From Acanthaster planci (Eukaryota > Echinodermata > Asteroidea > Valvatida > Acanthasteridae): a DNA stretch of 64,000 bases. Made by a program: the position numbers and the translations under genes. This document shows positions 1 through 12,850 of the stretch, one piece after another. The notes beneath the pieces were generated by a model, which saw nothing but the letters and a program-made list of their open reading frames with translations, was not told the origin of the DNA and searched no databases. Location: positions 75,567-139,566 of the forward strand of contig NW_019091582.1 in NCBI RefSeq assembly GCF_001949145.1, given 5' to 3'. Position 1 is the stretch's first letter. Each line of letters starts with the position of its first letter.

Positions 1-715
1 TGGAGAGTTGGCCCGCTGAACCAGAGCCAGAGAATGACAAGCGGGCATAGTGACTCCCAGAAGGGGACCAGCAATAGAGGGAGGCTGAAACCCATCATCG
101 GAGTAGGCCTAAGGGCTCGGCGTCCCTGCGTGAAGAATGGGCCAGATAGGTCGGAGTAGGCCTGATCCTGGATGCTGACTGATCTCTACCGGAACTGGAA
201 CGGGCCTGAGCCACCATTTTTTTTTTTTTGGTCATAGTGGTTGGGTGAGAAGTCGTTGCCAGAAAACAACTAATCACAAAGGGTAAGGATACACTTGCCA
301 ACAAGCAACCCTCACAATCGTGCGGGCCACGCCCAGCCAAACTGGACCGTGAGGAGTTCAAATTCTGTGGGTACTGCAAGGGTTGGGGCCTGGCTGCAAT
401 AGGGGGGGGGCCAAAAGCCCTGATGATGGAGCAGGCCCAAGGTCTTGGTGTCCCAGCATGAAGAACTGGCCGGAAAGGCTAGAGCGGGCCCAGTCCCGGA
501 TGCTAACAGATCTCAATTGGAATGGGAACAGGCTAACTTTTTAGTCACTGTCGTTGGGTGAGACGTTATTGCCGAAAGCCAACCAACCTCAAAGGATATG
601 GGAACACTAGGTGAGAAGCAACCTGCTAAGTCGAACGGGCCATGTCTGATCAAACTCAGTGGTGGGAGTTTAAGTTCCACAGCCACCACAAGCGGTGAGG
701 ACCTGGCAGCAACCA
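1..715. repeat. Two diverged tandem units of about 315 bp
   Basis: Landmarks recur at a spacing of about 315 bases: GGCTCGGCGTCCC near 116 and GGTCTTGGTGTCCC near 431; GTTGGGTGAGAAGTCGTTGCC and GTTGGGTGAGACGTTATTGCC; GCGGGCCACGCCCAGCCAAAC and ACGGGCCATGTCTGATCAAAC. The units are clearly related but well diverged. A run of T (from about 218) and a run of G (from about 403) interrupt them. Part of a third unit may follow up to about 1020. Identity unknown; it may be the end of a larger element cut by the window edge. Confidence 0.6.
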
Positions 716-2635
716 CGAGCTAGGGTGAAGAAGCTGCGAGTAATGGCTGAACAACATTCTCTCACGCAGCAGATCACCACTGTAATACGCGGGGACCCGT
801 CCCTATTCGTCGATGAAAGGGACGATTTGTACGTGCTTCCAACGTAGGGGAGTGTGAGACGTGCTCACCAGAAAACACCTGCAGGAACAGCGAACCAATA
901 TCGGGGAGCTGAGCCGACTGCAGGATGCTGAGTCTCGCCCCGAAGGGGCACACTCACACGAACTCCAATCATGGAGGAGCGGCAGCGGGCCAAACACATT
1001 GCTCGATGCTTAAAGAGGCCTGTAAGATGAGACTCACTCACCAGAGAGATCCCTGCACGACAGCTGCACTAAGGTGTCCCAAGCTTTGAGCTGCCCCAGC
1101 AGCCCCGCTAATGCCAAACTCAGCGATGCTCTCAGAGGCAGAAGTGGAGTGTAGGGGCCAGTGATGCTTGAAGCTTGATGAAGGCCCACAGGGAGAGGAA
1201 TGCTCTATGTGCCTATCGGCACACCAAGGTCTGTTACGGTGTGCCAAGTTTTGAGTTGCCCAAGTGGCCCCTAGTGTGACAGACTTTTAGAGGTTTGGTC
1301 GAAAATTTATTTAAGTGAAGATGGAAATAATTACCCCTAAATGAAAAGCTTGAGTCTCGACCTTCTCCAGCCGCTTCTTGACTCGGCAAAATTGTCATAG
1401 ATAAATATTTACAAGAATAAATACTACAAAGAAAATGTGTCCTTCCGCAGGGATATTCAACTTAAAGAGCAAACCCTGCCAAGCCAGATCCTATCTCCAC
1501 ATCCAGACACAAGTGGAACAAAAAAATGGCTATAGACAAGAAAATAATATAAAATCAGTGCTCTGGAATATGTAATTACCGAGCAAAAAAATGGCTGCTT
1601 GTTGAATTCTGTAGTGGACCAGTGGCTTCTTGAAGCTTTGCTGCACAGCGAAGGAGTGAGAGGAAGCTGCATGCACTGAAGCTTCCCATACTGTTTACTG
1701 GAATGGAGTGCCCCGCCCTGTCCACTGAATTTAATTATCCAGGCGGTAGATCTGAACAATGAGGGGATTGTCAAGAAAAAAACCAGGGCAGGACTGTTGA
1801 AAGCTGTTCTGGAATTCACTACAGATTAATCTCACTTCCAAAGGCAGTAGCGGAGTGAGATCGGACTGGAGATACCAGATCTCAGGGCCCGAGGGCACAC
1901 AGCATACACACTGTTAGTACCAGAGACCACACCAGTGCTGCTGCTATGAGTTTGCGAATATCACTCAATGCTCGAAAAGTGAACTTGTATGCTCGACAGT
2001 ACAATACTAAAGCAAGTAAGGGTATCGCACGGCCGTACCCCGGACAAGCCAACAGGAGGGAATAGTTATTACCACGCACTGTCCAATTCCCTAGCTTAGC
2101 AAGGACCAAAACCAACACATCGCTGTCCTTTAATTAAGTCATCCCTGGGTGAAGAGTAACTCGAACTTCCCTCAGGTTTTCGATCATCTAATACACAGAA
2201 TACCCAGAGAGAAATCAAAATATCCAGCAATCATGAAAAACCAACAAGCAAATATGAGAAACATCAAGAAACCAAAAATGCCGAAATACCTGGCGATATG
2301 AAAAATCAATAAGCAAAATATCCGAGAATATACTTATCAAATTATGAACAAGAAATGCCACAACTAGGGCGAATCATACAATATATACAAACAAGCAGAA
2401 TACATAGACACACGTACTGAATATATTCTGAAGTAACAGAAATATATTTATCCACAAACAATAGCACCACTTGGTGAACTCTGAAAATAGGTTAATACAA
2501 CGTCAGTCTGCCACCTGCTCAAGACTGAAAAAGAAACGGTGAAATATCCAGGAATAAAATGAAAACAGGAACGATCAGATCACAAGAGTCGTAACAAATA
2601 AACAAATAGGTTATTGAGGAATAACACCGAAACAC

Positions 2636-2830
2636 TCCCAAAACTTCCGAGCCGGAGTAACGTCATGGTGCTAAGAAAACGAGGATGAACATGGCCGACG
2701 CCTTCAAGGGGGTGGGGGGGTTGAGTGGGATGTGCTATTGATGATCGAGAATTTAGCAAATGGAAGTAATGGGCTAGGAAATAATGCATAGGTATTGGTT
2801 ATCTTCATAGGATGCAGGCAGTAGACTCAA
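2636..2830. repeat. Dispersed repeat family A, copy 1
   Basis: Shares GGCCGACGCCTTC, GGAAGTAATGG, AGGAAATAAT and TGCAGGCAGTAGACT in the same order and spacing with 42612-42800. No coding capacity was seen. Confidence 0.6.
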
Positions 2831-3812
2831 TAATTTGTTGGTAATCATGTGTAAACATTGCTTTCATGATTGACTTTGGACGGTAAGTTTTACACTGTAC
2901 TGGTACTGCGTTCCCTTAAATTATTTCTTAACCTTAAATGCTCACCAACTTGTTTCTGTTTTATACAGACCGGTACTAATATTATGAACTGCTTATAAAA
3001 GTTTCTGGAAAGCTACGCATAGTTTTTGGCTGTTGCTATCATAACTTTTAGATGTTGTTGCTGTGGAACTTTCTGGAGAATGGCATTCTTAATCATGTGA
3101 AGAGAAACTTCTGAGAAAATTTCTGTGAAGAGAACCATAATTACTATAATGTTCATTTTGTTGAAACAGGTATTTCTCTAGGAACTTGGCCCCCTCTTTT
3201 GGCTGATAATTTTGGCTGATTTGGCTGCTAACAAGAGCCATTTTGTACTGATAGATCCTTTGAGTAAATACATGTAGCATGTGCCATAAAGTTAGAGCAC
3301 AACATGGGGGAGCGTCAAGCATAACCAGGCAGTGAGTCATCTTTGGACCAGAGATAAGGATAGGCTCGGTGCTGATTTAGGTGATGGAATCAATTTTGTC
3401 TATGATGAAGTGAGTCAGAATCAATATTTTTATCGAAACCAGAATCAATTTTCAGTCAGGTGTATGAGGTAGTTGACTTTGAGCAAAATGCACTTAGAAA
3501 TCACAGATAGACATATAAGTCTGTAGAAGAAGCCTCATGTGTATTTAGCTGATCAATCTATTTAATTTTCTATTAGAATAATAGTTTTCTGACTGAGTTA
3601 CTAATTTCTTTTTCATTTATTGGCAATCTTGTTTTATGGATTCTGATCCAAGACTTTGATGAGTGAACACTGACCACCACACCACACTCAACAAGTGTCC
3701 ATTTGTCTTCATTTTGGCAGTTTCATTCACCTTTAATGTACACCCTGCACAGGCTAGTCAAGTGGACTTCAGGGGTGCAACACATATATTACACATACAT
3801 TTGTATAAGACT

Positions 3813-4140
3813 GTTCCAGTGAAATCTATGAACACAGTATAACAAAACCTGCCTGCAGTGACATGGTCCATGGCTTTTTTACACCCTCGGGGGAAAATGG
3901 CATCCTCGGCTTCACCTTCAGTGCCAGATGCCCCCTTAGGTGTACAAAACACCATGGACCCCTACGCCACAGGCAACAATTAACAATTGCCCCCTCAGGT
4001 GTACAAAACACCATGGACTCCTACACCGCAGGCAACAATTAATAATTGCCCCCGAGGGTGTACAAAACCCATGGACCCTGTCACTGAAGGCTGCAATTGT
4101 TTTGTTATAAATGTACCATGGTCATAGATTTCACTGGAAT
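3813..4140. repeat. Fold-back MITE with three 59-bp internal tandem units
   Basis: Terminal inverted repeats CCAGTGAAATCTATGA (3816-3831) and TCATAGATTTCACTGG (4122-4137) are perfect. The inner halves continue the complementarity (ATAACAAAAC against GTTTTGTTAT; GTCCATGG against CCATGGAC). Inside, TGTACAAAACACCATGGAC recurs at 3941, 4000 and 4059, an exact 59-base period. Confidence 0.75.
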
Positions 4141-5589
4141 GATTTTATGCAAGGTAAATTAAAAAACTTTGACAAACTGAAACAGTTAATTAGATATTAA
4201 ATTTTAAGGAAAATTTTTGATTGTAATGTCCTGTATCTCTTTTTTTGGAGATCTAGGATTTATTACAAACTTGCTTAACAGAAACCTGGGGTCCATAAAG
4301 CACTGGGGGTTTATTGACTGGTTGAATTTCAAGAATTATTTACACCAAATAATGTTGAAAAGTACTGACAAGATTGAAGAACAGACGAAAAGAGACAATG
4401 GCATGAGCGTTTTGTATAAACAGCAATGGTGATTCGGATTGCAGAAACTGTGATCAGAGCATACTCGTGTTCCAAGAGCGTATGTACATGTACATGTATA
4501 GCTGGGAGCACAAACAGAAGGCTAACAACCCAGGGGTTCCATCATGGTGAGAGTGAAGAGAGTAGCACATGCAGACACAGTGCTTCAATGTCCCCCACAC
4601 AGAGCATATCTCAGACAATAATTGGTGCGTTCTAGTACCATCGCGGCTATCCACCCTTGTACCCAAGATTACACAATTACAATACAGTAGACACGACACA
4701 TCATGAAAGATCAATGTTATCCACCATTTTTTGCAGCCCGGCAACATCAACAGTGCGCACGACACATGAATGATACATGTGCACTTGTAGCACACATCAC
4801 ATCAGTTCACGACCAATAAAAATTGACAATCTACACGTATGACTGCGGTACAACTATTGTTAAATGGATTTTGTACAATTTTTATATATAAAATTCCATG
4901 AAAATTCCACGTGAAACGATTCTTAAGTTGTTTTCACTCTGTTCTGCTTCACTTGTATCAGGCTGTTTAGGCCCTTTTTTTTTCTTTCTAGTCTTTTTTT
5001 TCTTTCTGTCTCTATATTTCAGAATAAAGGTGCTATATTCTTTTCCTGACAAAAATTCAAGTTAGGAATTCTGTCTGCCAAGACGCATGACATGTTGTCA
5101 TTTTGGCAACAACCCACATGGCAATGTAGTTGTCTTGTCATTCATTTTGACTATTTATTCCATGAAGATCAAAAGGGACCAATTTATTACATGTTAAATA
5201 CTGCAATCCAGGTCCAGAATGTTGGCTGTAACTGGATGTGTAGTGAACAATGTTGTAAAATAAAATAAACTTGTTCTGGTTCAGAGGTAAGCTTCCTTAG
5301 TGAAAAGTTAATTTGACTTGGTGGAGCTTTTCAAGTGCATAGGTTACACAGGATTGTTATGTGATGTACAAACAACGTCTAACTTGGATAGAGGTTTCTT
5401 TAGTATAGAGAGCCTTTTAGATGCAGTGCAGAATTGATAGTCTTCTGCTATTCAAAAATAGGTGTGATTAACCCTGCACAGCTTGATCAGGCTTGTCTAA
5501 TGATATTTAGTCAAGTAAGGTAAAAGAGAGTTATTAAAAGGTAATTGTTCCCTCAAGCCCTGCATTAGAAATAGATACAATTCACTTAC

Positions 5590-5730
5590 TGCTTGATATG
5601 TCATGACAAGCTGGACAGCTGGCAAAGCATAGAATACAGCAATAGTCAAGATATTCCAGTAGTACAGCTTGTACTTGCGATCCAAGGTTTTGGGTTTCTT
5701 ACGAGCAAGATCACCCACACAAATGGCTGT
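5590..5730 (-). CDS. SIDT: SIDT-like exon 11, ADLARK motif and second membrane segment
   Basis: A 141-base exon of 47 codons, phase 0 at both ends. The translation has [18 protein letters not shown] followed by [20 protein letters not shown] and MTYQA. This is nearly residue-for-residue the SIDT signature 'VADLARK...[27 protein letters not shown]', the strongest single family match in the window. Acceptor TTTAACTGCAG, donor AAGCA/GTAAGT. The next exon ('...DICYYNFLCAHP...' in relatives) was looked for down to base 1 and not seen. Confidence 0.96.
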
Positions 5731-6633
5731 CTGCAGTTAAATCATATCGAATCAAAATAACTGGATGAGCAGGCAAGTTTTGTAACACTTTTTGATTAAG
5801 ATATCAGTGCACTGATAAAGAACAAGTCTAATGGTCGACAACACAAATTTTCTTCATGCATCCATTCAGACCAACATTTAAGCACTAGTCAAATTACATT
5901 CCTATGTTTATGTTATGCTGTAACCTCACTAGCGGAAGGTTTGCAGCTGGTGTGCACTGAAAGAGATCCTCTAAATGTATGGCTTCCTTGTGCAGAATTA
6001 AAGTAACCATTTCAAGAGACATTACAAGTTTTGGATCACATTTCAAAATAAAAAAATTAAAATCAATCAATTTTCTATTATTTTGTGACCAAACCCATGT
6101 TCAGACTTCATGATTTCACTTTCTTTCATCCAGAAGTTGATCTGAGTTTTGGCTCAAATTGACAGTTAACAATGCTGCAGGCACAACAGTTGCCCCGATT
6201 GAAAAGCTGAAGTGACATTTTATTCTTACAGCTTTCCTTCGTCAAGATCCTGAAGAATACTAAATAAGTCTGCAGTCCTACAGGAAATATTCTTGGCAGC
6301 TCAGGGACCAAATCCACCTTTCTACCTTTCGACACACGTTTGAAATTGGCATCAATTGTGACAGTTGTTGATAATCTTTTGTGTAACCTTATTCTGAGGC
6401 AAAAACTTTACGTCCTGTATCTCTCAGTGACATTTCAGGGATCGCTGCATATCATTATTATATGATAAAATTTTCTGAAATCAGGGACAAAAACTTCCCG
6501 ACAGTGCTCATTTGTGACTTGTTTTTAGCATAAATAGGAAATCGGTGGTAAACTCATCTACTGATTCAGAAAATCTGTTGCAAAGCAGAAATTGAAAAAA
6601 ATTCTTTTCTGGTGCCTTTTAATCAGTGTATAC

Positions 6634-6767
6634 CTTAGTTCTGTAGATTTCCTTTTCTTCATTCACATCCTCCAACATATCAATGTCATCTTCATCAAGA
6701 TCAGCCTCGTGTTCTGGTATTTGACTCAGAGGATGACTTCTCATTTCTGAATTTCCAGAAACATCAC
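6634..6767 (-). CDS. SIDT: SIDT-like exon 10, acidic loop
   Basis: A 134-base exon, phase 1 in and phase 0 out, giving 45 residues with the shared first codon. It contains an acidic stretch EADLDEDDIDMLEDVNEE followed by KEIYRTK. Vertebrate SIDT has the same arrangement (an EEDDYD...D.D cluster, then '.VIRTK') just before the ADLARK motif. Acceptor TACTCATAG, donor CTAAG/GTATAC. The acidic cluster is a hallmark of the loop between transmembrane helices 1 and 2. Confidence 0.92.
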
Positions 6768-7579
6768 CTATGAGTAAGCAAACAAGTAGTTACAATTCAT
6801 TCAAGTGAAAGTTTTTACAATGAACTTAAGTCATGGATTTCACTGGATTTCACATGGATCTCAAAAGTGATACCACTTTTTTCTGAAAGCCTATACCGAG
6901 AATTCCAGCCTCGCTTGGCCACGAAGGCCGCCTGCCAAACCAGAGATTCTTGGTTTGTGGCCCTGGGTGCTCTGCATGCTTTGATTTACACAGTAAAACG
7001 CTGATTGTTCGGTGGCATGCGGCTCTATTCACGCTTCCACATTCCCGTTGCCTCTTTTCAAAGCGGGGACAATTGTGAAGCTGGTGATTATGATGCAAAT
7101 ATGGCCTTTTCATTTCTTGGCAACACACAAAGGCCAATCACCATATATACAAGAGCCAGGGTATGCCTTCTTTCATCGTGTTCGCTCGAGCGTGGGCAGA
7201 AAATAATAGCTGAAAAGCGGGCTGAGGGATCTCAATTTTTACGGCGGCTCTTACCGCTTCCCTGTGTGAAGGGGTTAACAGAATTTACTGTTTTGGGGGT
7301 AGCTGTTTAATTTTCTACATAAAAGCAGACGCCCAATCCAAGAAATTTAAGGCATGACATTCTCTTGTCAACTTGACTATGCCACCAGGAACACTGACGG
7401 GCATACTTAAACTTAGGATGGTTCAATAACAAATTTTAATTCATCACCTTTATTATCAGCAAACCTGGCTCTAATCAGTTTCAAGCCGGGTACAGTTTGG
7501 AGATCTTCTTTGGAAGGGGAGTTCATGCTGGGAGTCATGGTTGGGTAAACAAGGTTGGGTATTGGAAGTTCAGTGGCAG

Positions 7580-7675
7580 AGGGGACTTCAGACTGAGAGT
7601 TGGGGTTGAGTAACTGCATTAGTTACTGCGGATTGAGTGGGGGACAGGACTTCAGACTGAGAGTTGGGGTTGGGT
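7580..7675. repeat. Short direct duplication
   Basis: ACTTCAGACTGAGAGTTGGG occurs twice, near 7583 and 7649, about 66 bases apart, between SIDT exons 9 and 10. The minus strand reads open for 68 codons across one copy, but no acceptor in the needed phase was found, so I did not call an exon. Confidence 0.6.
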
Positions 7676-7713
7676 TTGCTTTAGTTTTTCTGAATCCAAG
7701 GTTTTGTTGTTAC

Positions 7714-7788
7714 CTGCTGTACCATATTTTGAAGAGCCTGCAGTTTGGTTTTGTGCAAAAGGAATGCTGTTTCTGTTTTCTTCTTCAC
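7714..7788 (-). CDS. SIDT: SIDT-like exon 9 (possible cassette exon, cytoplasmic loop)
   Basis: A 75-base exon with phase 1 at both ends. It encodes EEENRNSIPFAQNQTAGSSK and then YGTA. Acceptor ATAATTTTCAG; the donor CAG/GTAACA is weaker than its neighbours. The Ser/Gly/Tyr-rich piece resembles the '..YGS..' part of vertebrate SIDT loops only loosely. Exons 8 and 10 also join in frame without it, so it may be alternatively spliced or, less likely, not an exon. Confidence 0.7.
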
Positions 7789-8579
7789 CTGAAAATTATC
7801 ATCAAAACGTATCACTCAAATCAAATAATTAGTAAGTAGTAAGAATTATTTATTTTGTCACCATGCATGTATTCATGTATATATGAACAAGTTTTTATTA
7901 TAGACACTTGCATCCACAAATACCCTCACTTGCTAAGGAACTACATGGATTTCTCTCCAAGGCAAATGAGAAGTATTAGTCTTCGACATACAGATATTAT
8001 TAAATCTACTTCACCGGCAACTTGGACCAACTTTGTCAAATGTACCTCACAAAAACCAGAGATTTTGGAGACTGAATTGAAAGCTACCATTTAATAATAA
8101 TAATAATAAAGTAATAAAGCAAATATATCTTGTTTCTAATAATTTTACAGTACAAATGCTGATGAGGATCGGAGAAAAATTGTTACATGTGAATGGTTTC
8201 TATTTGCATATATGCAAGTTGATAATGGGAAGGCTTGACATCAACATGTAGTGATTAGTTAATATTTAAATGTGTTTACCCACACGTTATTGAGTCACCT
8301 CACTTTAATAACAAATCGATGATGCCAGACCTGGTAAGATTGGTTACAAGTGAACCACTTGTTTGGCCGACTTGGTACACAAATATCCAAGGTAAAATCT
8401 AAAAATTCTATTGCATAATTAGCACTGTGTTAAGCACATTTACATGAAACCAGTTTTACTGTATCAATGGCACTGGTACTTAATTCTCATACAAGTACAT
8501 GTACATGCTGCAGCTGCTATATTAACCCATATTCATAAATAGTGTACATGTACCTGGGTCAGTTTTTCTATTAATATTG

Positions 8580-8915
8580 GTCAAAATGCGTCATGTGACT
8601 GTACATTAGCATTTGATAATGCCCATCAAGAAGTGGTAATGCCCACTGTGCAAATCATGCACTGGCACATCGATACAAGACAGTTTAATCAAGTATAATA
8701 CGGGTCATTCACAATAGTCTCCACGAGTTTGCAACGTGTTGACCAATCACAGTGCATGAAATCTGTTGACCCTTTCCAAACACGCATGTCAACAGAGTTT
8801 GTGCACTGTGATTGGACAACGTGTTGCAAACCCTCAGAGGCGCAGTATTGTGAAACGCCAATATTGGTCAGGAGTCTGTGTGTGCGAGATGCACAGTGTG
8901 CGCCAAGCTTATCTT
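8580..8915. repeat. Dispersed repeat family B, copy 1 (carries a hairpin)
   Basis: Flanks match 41585-41960: GTGACTGTAC, AATGCCC, GATGCCCA or TAATGCCCA, GACAGTTTAATC, and on the far side TATTGGTCA then GAGTCTGTG. In this copy the middle is occupied by the fold-back at 8708-8854; in the other it holds a tRNA-like sequence. Confidence 0.65.
8708..8854. repeat. Fold-back element with about 46-bp arms
   Basis: The left arm 8725-8770 (GTTTGCAACGTGTTGACCAA, then TCACAGTGCA) is complementary to the right arm 8788-8834 (TGCACTGTGATTGGACAACG, then TGTTGCAAAC) around a 17-base loop. Outside the arms, TTCACAATAGT and AGTATTGTGAA form terminal inverted repeats. The unit is short, non-coding and MITE-like. 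Confidence 0.75.
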
Positions 8916-9359
8916 AAAAGATTCTATTGGAAAACTTTCAAAAGGAATATACCATAAAATGTACTGGGGGTGTTCGGGACAATGAAAGTAAAATTTTGGA
9001 ACAAAATCATTGAAAATCCATCCCACGTTGACTTCTTTGACTTTCTGAATCAAAAAGTATTTATGAAAGGGAATAAACATATAACAATTAAGACTGGTTC
9101 AAGAGACTAAACACTGATAATGCCTATACCTGTGGCTGGGGCATTAGTCACGTCTATTCTTGTCGGTCTTAAATGCACATTTAAGACGGTCAAGCACATA
9201 TACTTGCCCTTAGCAGAATATTGATGAATGAAGAGGTGGTTTGGAATTGTGCTTAATAAATAACGTCATTCTGTTACCAACCTTAACAGCACTTGCAATC
9301 ACACTTAAAAGTATTTTTGAAACAATAATTAAAACGCAATCTAAAATCGGGGCTAGAAA

Positions 9360-9400
9360 AACATGTACATGTAGTACATGCACATGTATGTACACGTATA
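9360..9400. repeat. ACATGTAC cluster
   Basis: ACATGTACATGTAGTACATG and CACATGTATGTACACGTATA. Comparable runs occur near 4486, 8492, 23302, 47900, 52665, 58375, 60308 and 61818, so this is a window-wide motif and not a local feature. Confidence 0.7.
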
Positions 9401-11236
9401 TAATTTTTTTTTGTATTTTGTTTGCACAAGTATTTCCAAATCACCACTTTTAAGGTGTGTCAAAATGTTACAGTAGAAATGTCCCAAGGGACTCATCCTT
9501 TACAACACCACATGCATGTATATAAGGTCAAATTCACAATTTCTTCGTACTTTTTGTGTTTAAAGTAATGGAATTGGATCCCAGATGATCAATTTGAATG
9601 CCACTTTGAATATCAATATTCTTATATATGTATTTATTGTCACACAGCAGTTGAATGTGTGCTAAATGCAAATTTAAATACATGCATTAAAGTCAAAACA
9701 CCTGTGGTTTTAAATAGACAACAAAAGGATACTCAAAATCTACTTCAAACTTCTTACTACATGTACTAACTGGAGAAACATGCGTCAAACAAAGATTAAA
9801 TGTAAGAGAGCCTTATACTTCAAACCCTTGAGCAGTCTTTCTCACTAATACACAGTTTTATTTGCTTTGGAAAAGAATCTTAAAATCAAATCAAAGTTTT
9901 ATTTCAAACAGTAAATAACAGTTTCAATGTACGACTCCTATAACCATTGTAATATCATACAAGGCACACGCAGGTGTATCTCTCAGTAATGGTAGAAATA
10001 TTGTGCCAAATATGTAAGAAAATCACAAGGGGAAAGTTATTTGTTCCAACAAATAGCTAGTATGTGCATTTGCCTATAGAAGGAAAGGAGGTCTATTCAT
10101 GCGTAGGCTTCCACGGTGTGTCATGTGGACATGGTATCCCCCAGTAATGGTAGACATATTGTGCCAAATATTGTGCAATGAAATATGCCAGCATGTCAGA
10201 CACTTGTTTTAACACCAAATGATATTCACAATGTAGCATTTTTACATTGCCTACCTGATCTTGATTACATACCTAATATACGGACTGAGCATGCGTTGAC
10301 AACATCATACATTGGCAGATGAGAGGGTGATGGTCATGAGGGTTATGAAGGAAGTAGGTCACATCACAGCAAGCAGAAGTCAATTATGCAAACAATCACA
10401 CCACCACAAAACAAATGCATGTCAGATTAGGCATGTGAAAAGAATCACTGGGAAAAAATTATAAGATAAATGTAACAAGACGCCTTGGAGAGAATATATG
10501 AGAGCACTCATTAACCACTAAAGTGAATGGACATTTCATCCCCTTCTTACTACATTGAAGGGTTTTATGCATAGCAATTTTTCATTACAGTTCATTGCCA
10601 ATTAACATAAGATTTTCTTACCCGAAAACGATGCTGGGGGATGGGTTTTATTTTCCCGCATATTCTTCAATGTTGCAATAAATCTATGATGCCCATTAAG
10701 CTCTATGGGGAGGCACAGCTCTTGAGTTTAGGCATCAGTATTTTCATTCTTTATCCTTTTTTTTCGAACTGTCCTGGTAAATATTGTGGCACATGTCCAC
10801 ATGTCAACCAGTTCAAATACAAAAGGTCCATAGTGTATAAAGGCGTCACTGGTGGCCATGTGTGTTGTTTGCCAATTGTTTCCATACAAAGGAGTTGCTA
10901 GTTGGTTTTGCTCTGTAGCAAATCGGTGTACCCAAACAAAGGATGTCTTTAATCCCCTTAGCTCTTTTGCCTATGGTGTGGGCTTCCCAATTCGATTCTA
11001 ATTACTTGAAAAAGGCATTTCAGTTTTATTGTTGGTTGGGGTTTGTCCACTTAGTAGCAGCTTTCACATATAGGATCGTCTTCTGCGCTTTAACCCAGCC
11101 AAGCACAGTGCTAGTACGTCAACTCAGAAATGAAAAAGATTTTGAAATAAGTGTACACATCCTCCTTGGAACAAATAAGAAAAACCGTGTCATTACACGT
11201 CATGTGACATCAAGTGGTTAACGCATCTTTAACCCC

Positions 11237-11279
11237 AACACTCCTCAATCCTTCACCTGTTGGAGGATTGAGGACTGTT
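11237..11279. repeat. Hairpin, 16-bp stem
   Basis: AACACTCCTCAATCCT (11237-11252) pairs with AGGATTGAGGACTGTT (11264-11279) with one mismatch and an 11-base loop. Function unknown; probably a MITE remnant. Confidence 0.6.
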
Positions 11280-12850
11280 AGGGTAAAGTCAACCTTATGA
11301 CAAATTTTTGTTTTACTAGTTTAAAGGTATTTTGGTGCCTTTGGGTGACCAAAACTGTCAGTCAAGGGAAAAACATCAATGTTTCATAGATTTTTTGCAT
11401 AAAATAGTGCTAGAAGTTTTTAACATTCCGCAGTTCTGAACTTCCCTTTTCTTGTCTTCATTTTTTGGCGTATCTACATGTACAAGCCAGTCAGCAACCC
11501 TTTCTTGTGAATGCTTTCAATTTTGGGTTCACAATGGCAAACAGAAAAATGCTATGAACTGAGCAGCATCTTCCCTGAATGTCACAGCAAAAATACTCTC
11601 GGGTGTCCAGAAAAGCACAATATTTAATATACATGTATGTTTTAAAAGTGCACTTTTTAATACACTTAGCCCCAAAAGCAAACCTGTGAACACTGGTAAA
11701 GTTGAAAAATGGAAGAAGTATGTGAGCAACGTAAGCACCATCTCATCTCATTGTTGTCAGTTTACCACATCACTGCGGATTACTAAATTCATAATAAACA
11801 CAGTCAGTGTGTTTTGGTCTGGGAATCAGATAGTGATAACATAAAGATCTTAGCAGCTATTCTGTTTACGTGACTTTGCGTCAGGAACTTGAAAAGTGTG
11901 ATAATAGTGTGTATGTGTGTATATTCAGTGAATGTATTGAAGTGGAACAGCTGTTGCATCTTTGTATCAAGTCTCCCATTGCAGTGTGCCTATGCAGCAA
12001 TGATTTCATGCTCTGTCCCAAGGGGAGCATGTATTATGGTTCACAACTGTTGAATGTTCCTTAAGCATGTTCACTGGTGACAAGAAACTTCTCAGAATGT
12101 GTGTGAGATGTTTATCGGTGATATTTTATGGGGTCAAATATTGGAACACTCCTTTTCTAGTGACTTCAAAAACCCAAAATTTGGATTTCTTCCCAAACAT
12201 GGATGGCATCCAAAAGATGTCAAATAATTTTCATTCATTATAGATCAAATGAAGTTACACAAAAAGTATCTAAGATTCATCAAATGAACTCTTGCAATAC
12301 CAAAAACTACTTTCCTGAAGATTTCTAACAGACGTGAACAGCAATGCTCAATGATATTTATGAAGTACCAAAGAGCTTTTCATGCTGGAGCATAAATCCC
12401 TAGTGTTTAAATGACTCTTGGTGGACCTCATGGGTAACGCAGGAATATATGCACAGACTGCAAATGTGATACTTCCAATAGAAATCACAGTGCATCATGC
12501 ACTGACTATAGTCGACACTGATTTTAGCACATTGAAGCTGTTTCCCATTGGAAAGATCTCCCTTGTGTATGTAATTGGTACTCTATTAATATGAATGGAA
12601 CAGTGCATAGGATCAACATGTTATGGATTGAAAAAAAACCCCATGTCATTACAGCGATGACAGCAGGTCATCAAAGCAATGAAGCTGCATGTTTTACAGG
12701 TCGCACATGGAGCTGTATGATAAGCCTACAATTTCATCTAACAATAGGAAATTTGAGTTGTAATGTGTAATAAATCATCTGAAAAATATTCCTTCAGAAA
12801 GACAAAAAAACCAAACATACTTCTTTGTATAAATTCTGTCATCTAGATTT

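Larger units (their letters stand above)
1..5589. other. Downstream SIDT intron sequence, repeats only
   Basis: No exon was recognised here. Contents: diverged tandem units (1-715); a GC-rich stretch 716-1260 holding two related segments about 164 bases apart (near 1075 and 1239); a dispersed repeat at 2636-2830; a fold-back element at 3813-4140; and AT-rich sequence with an ACATGTAC run near 4486. Short ORFs here (up to 120 codons) have no family resemblance and sit in AT-rich sequence. Confidence 0.5.
8916..12849. other. SIDT intron 8, no gene seen
   Basis: AT-rich intronic sequence. Noted inside: an ACATGTAC cluster (9360-9400), a short duplicated phrase AATGGTAGAAATATTGTGCCA / AATGGTAGACATATTGTGCCA (near 9987 and 10147), and a 16-bp-stem hairpin at 11237-11279. 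ORFs of up to 92 codons show no family signal. Confidence 0.5.

Noticed and set aside
1457-1819. Minus-strand ORF of 120 codons
   Set aside because: Searched as a possible next SIDT exon; no SIDT motif, no usable splice sites in phase 0.
4454-4795. Minus-strand 113-codon ORF with DGTRTHQLL
   Set aside because: The peptide hints at a tRNA-like antisense, but no T stem or B box could be built, and no protein family is apparent.
7413-7619. Possible extra SIDT loop exon (68-codon minus-strand frame)
   Set aside because: Acceptors at its start give phase 0, while the flanking exons need phase 1; in-phase choices meet a stop.
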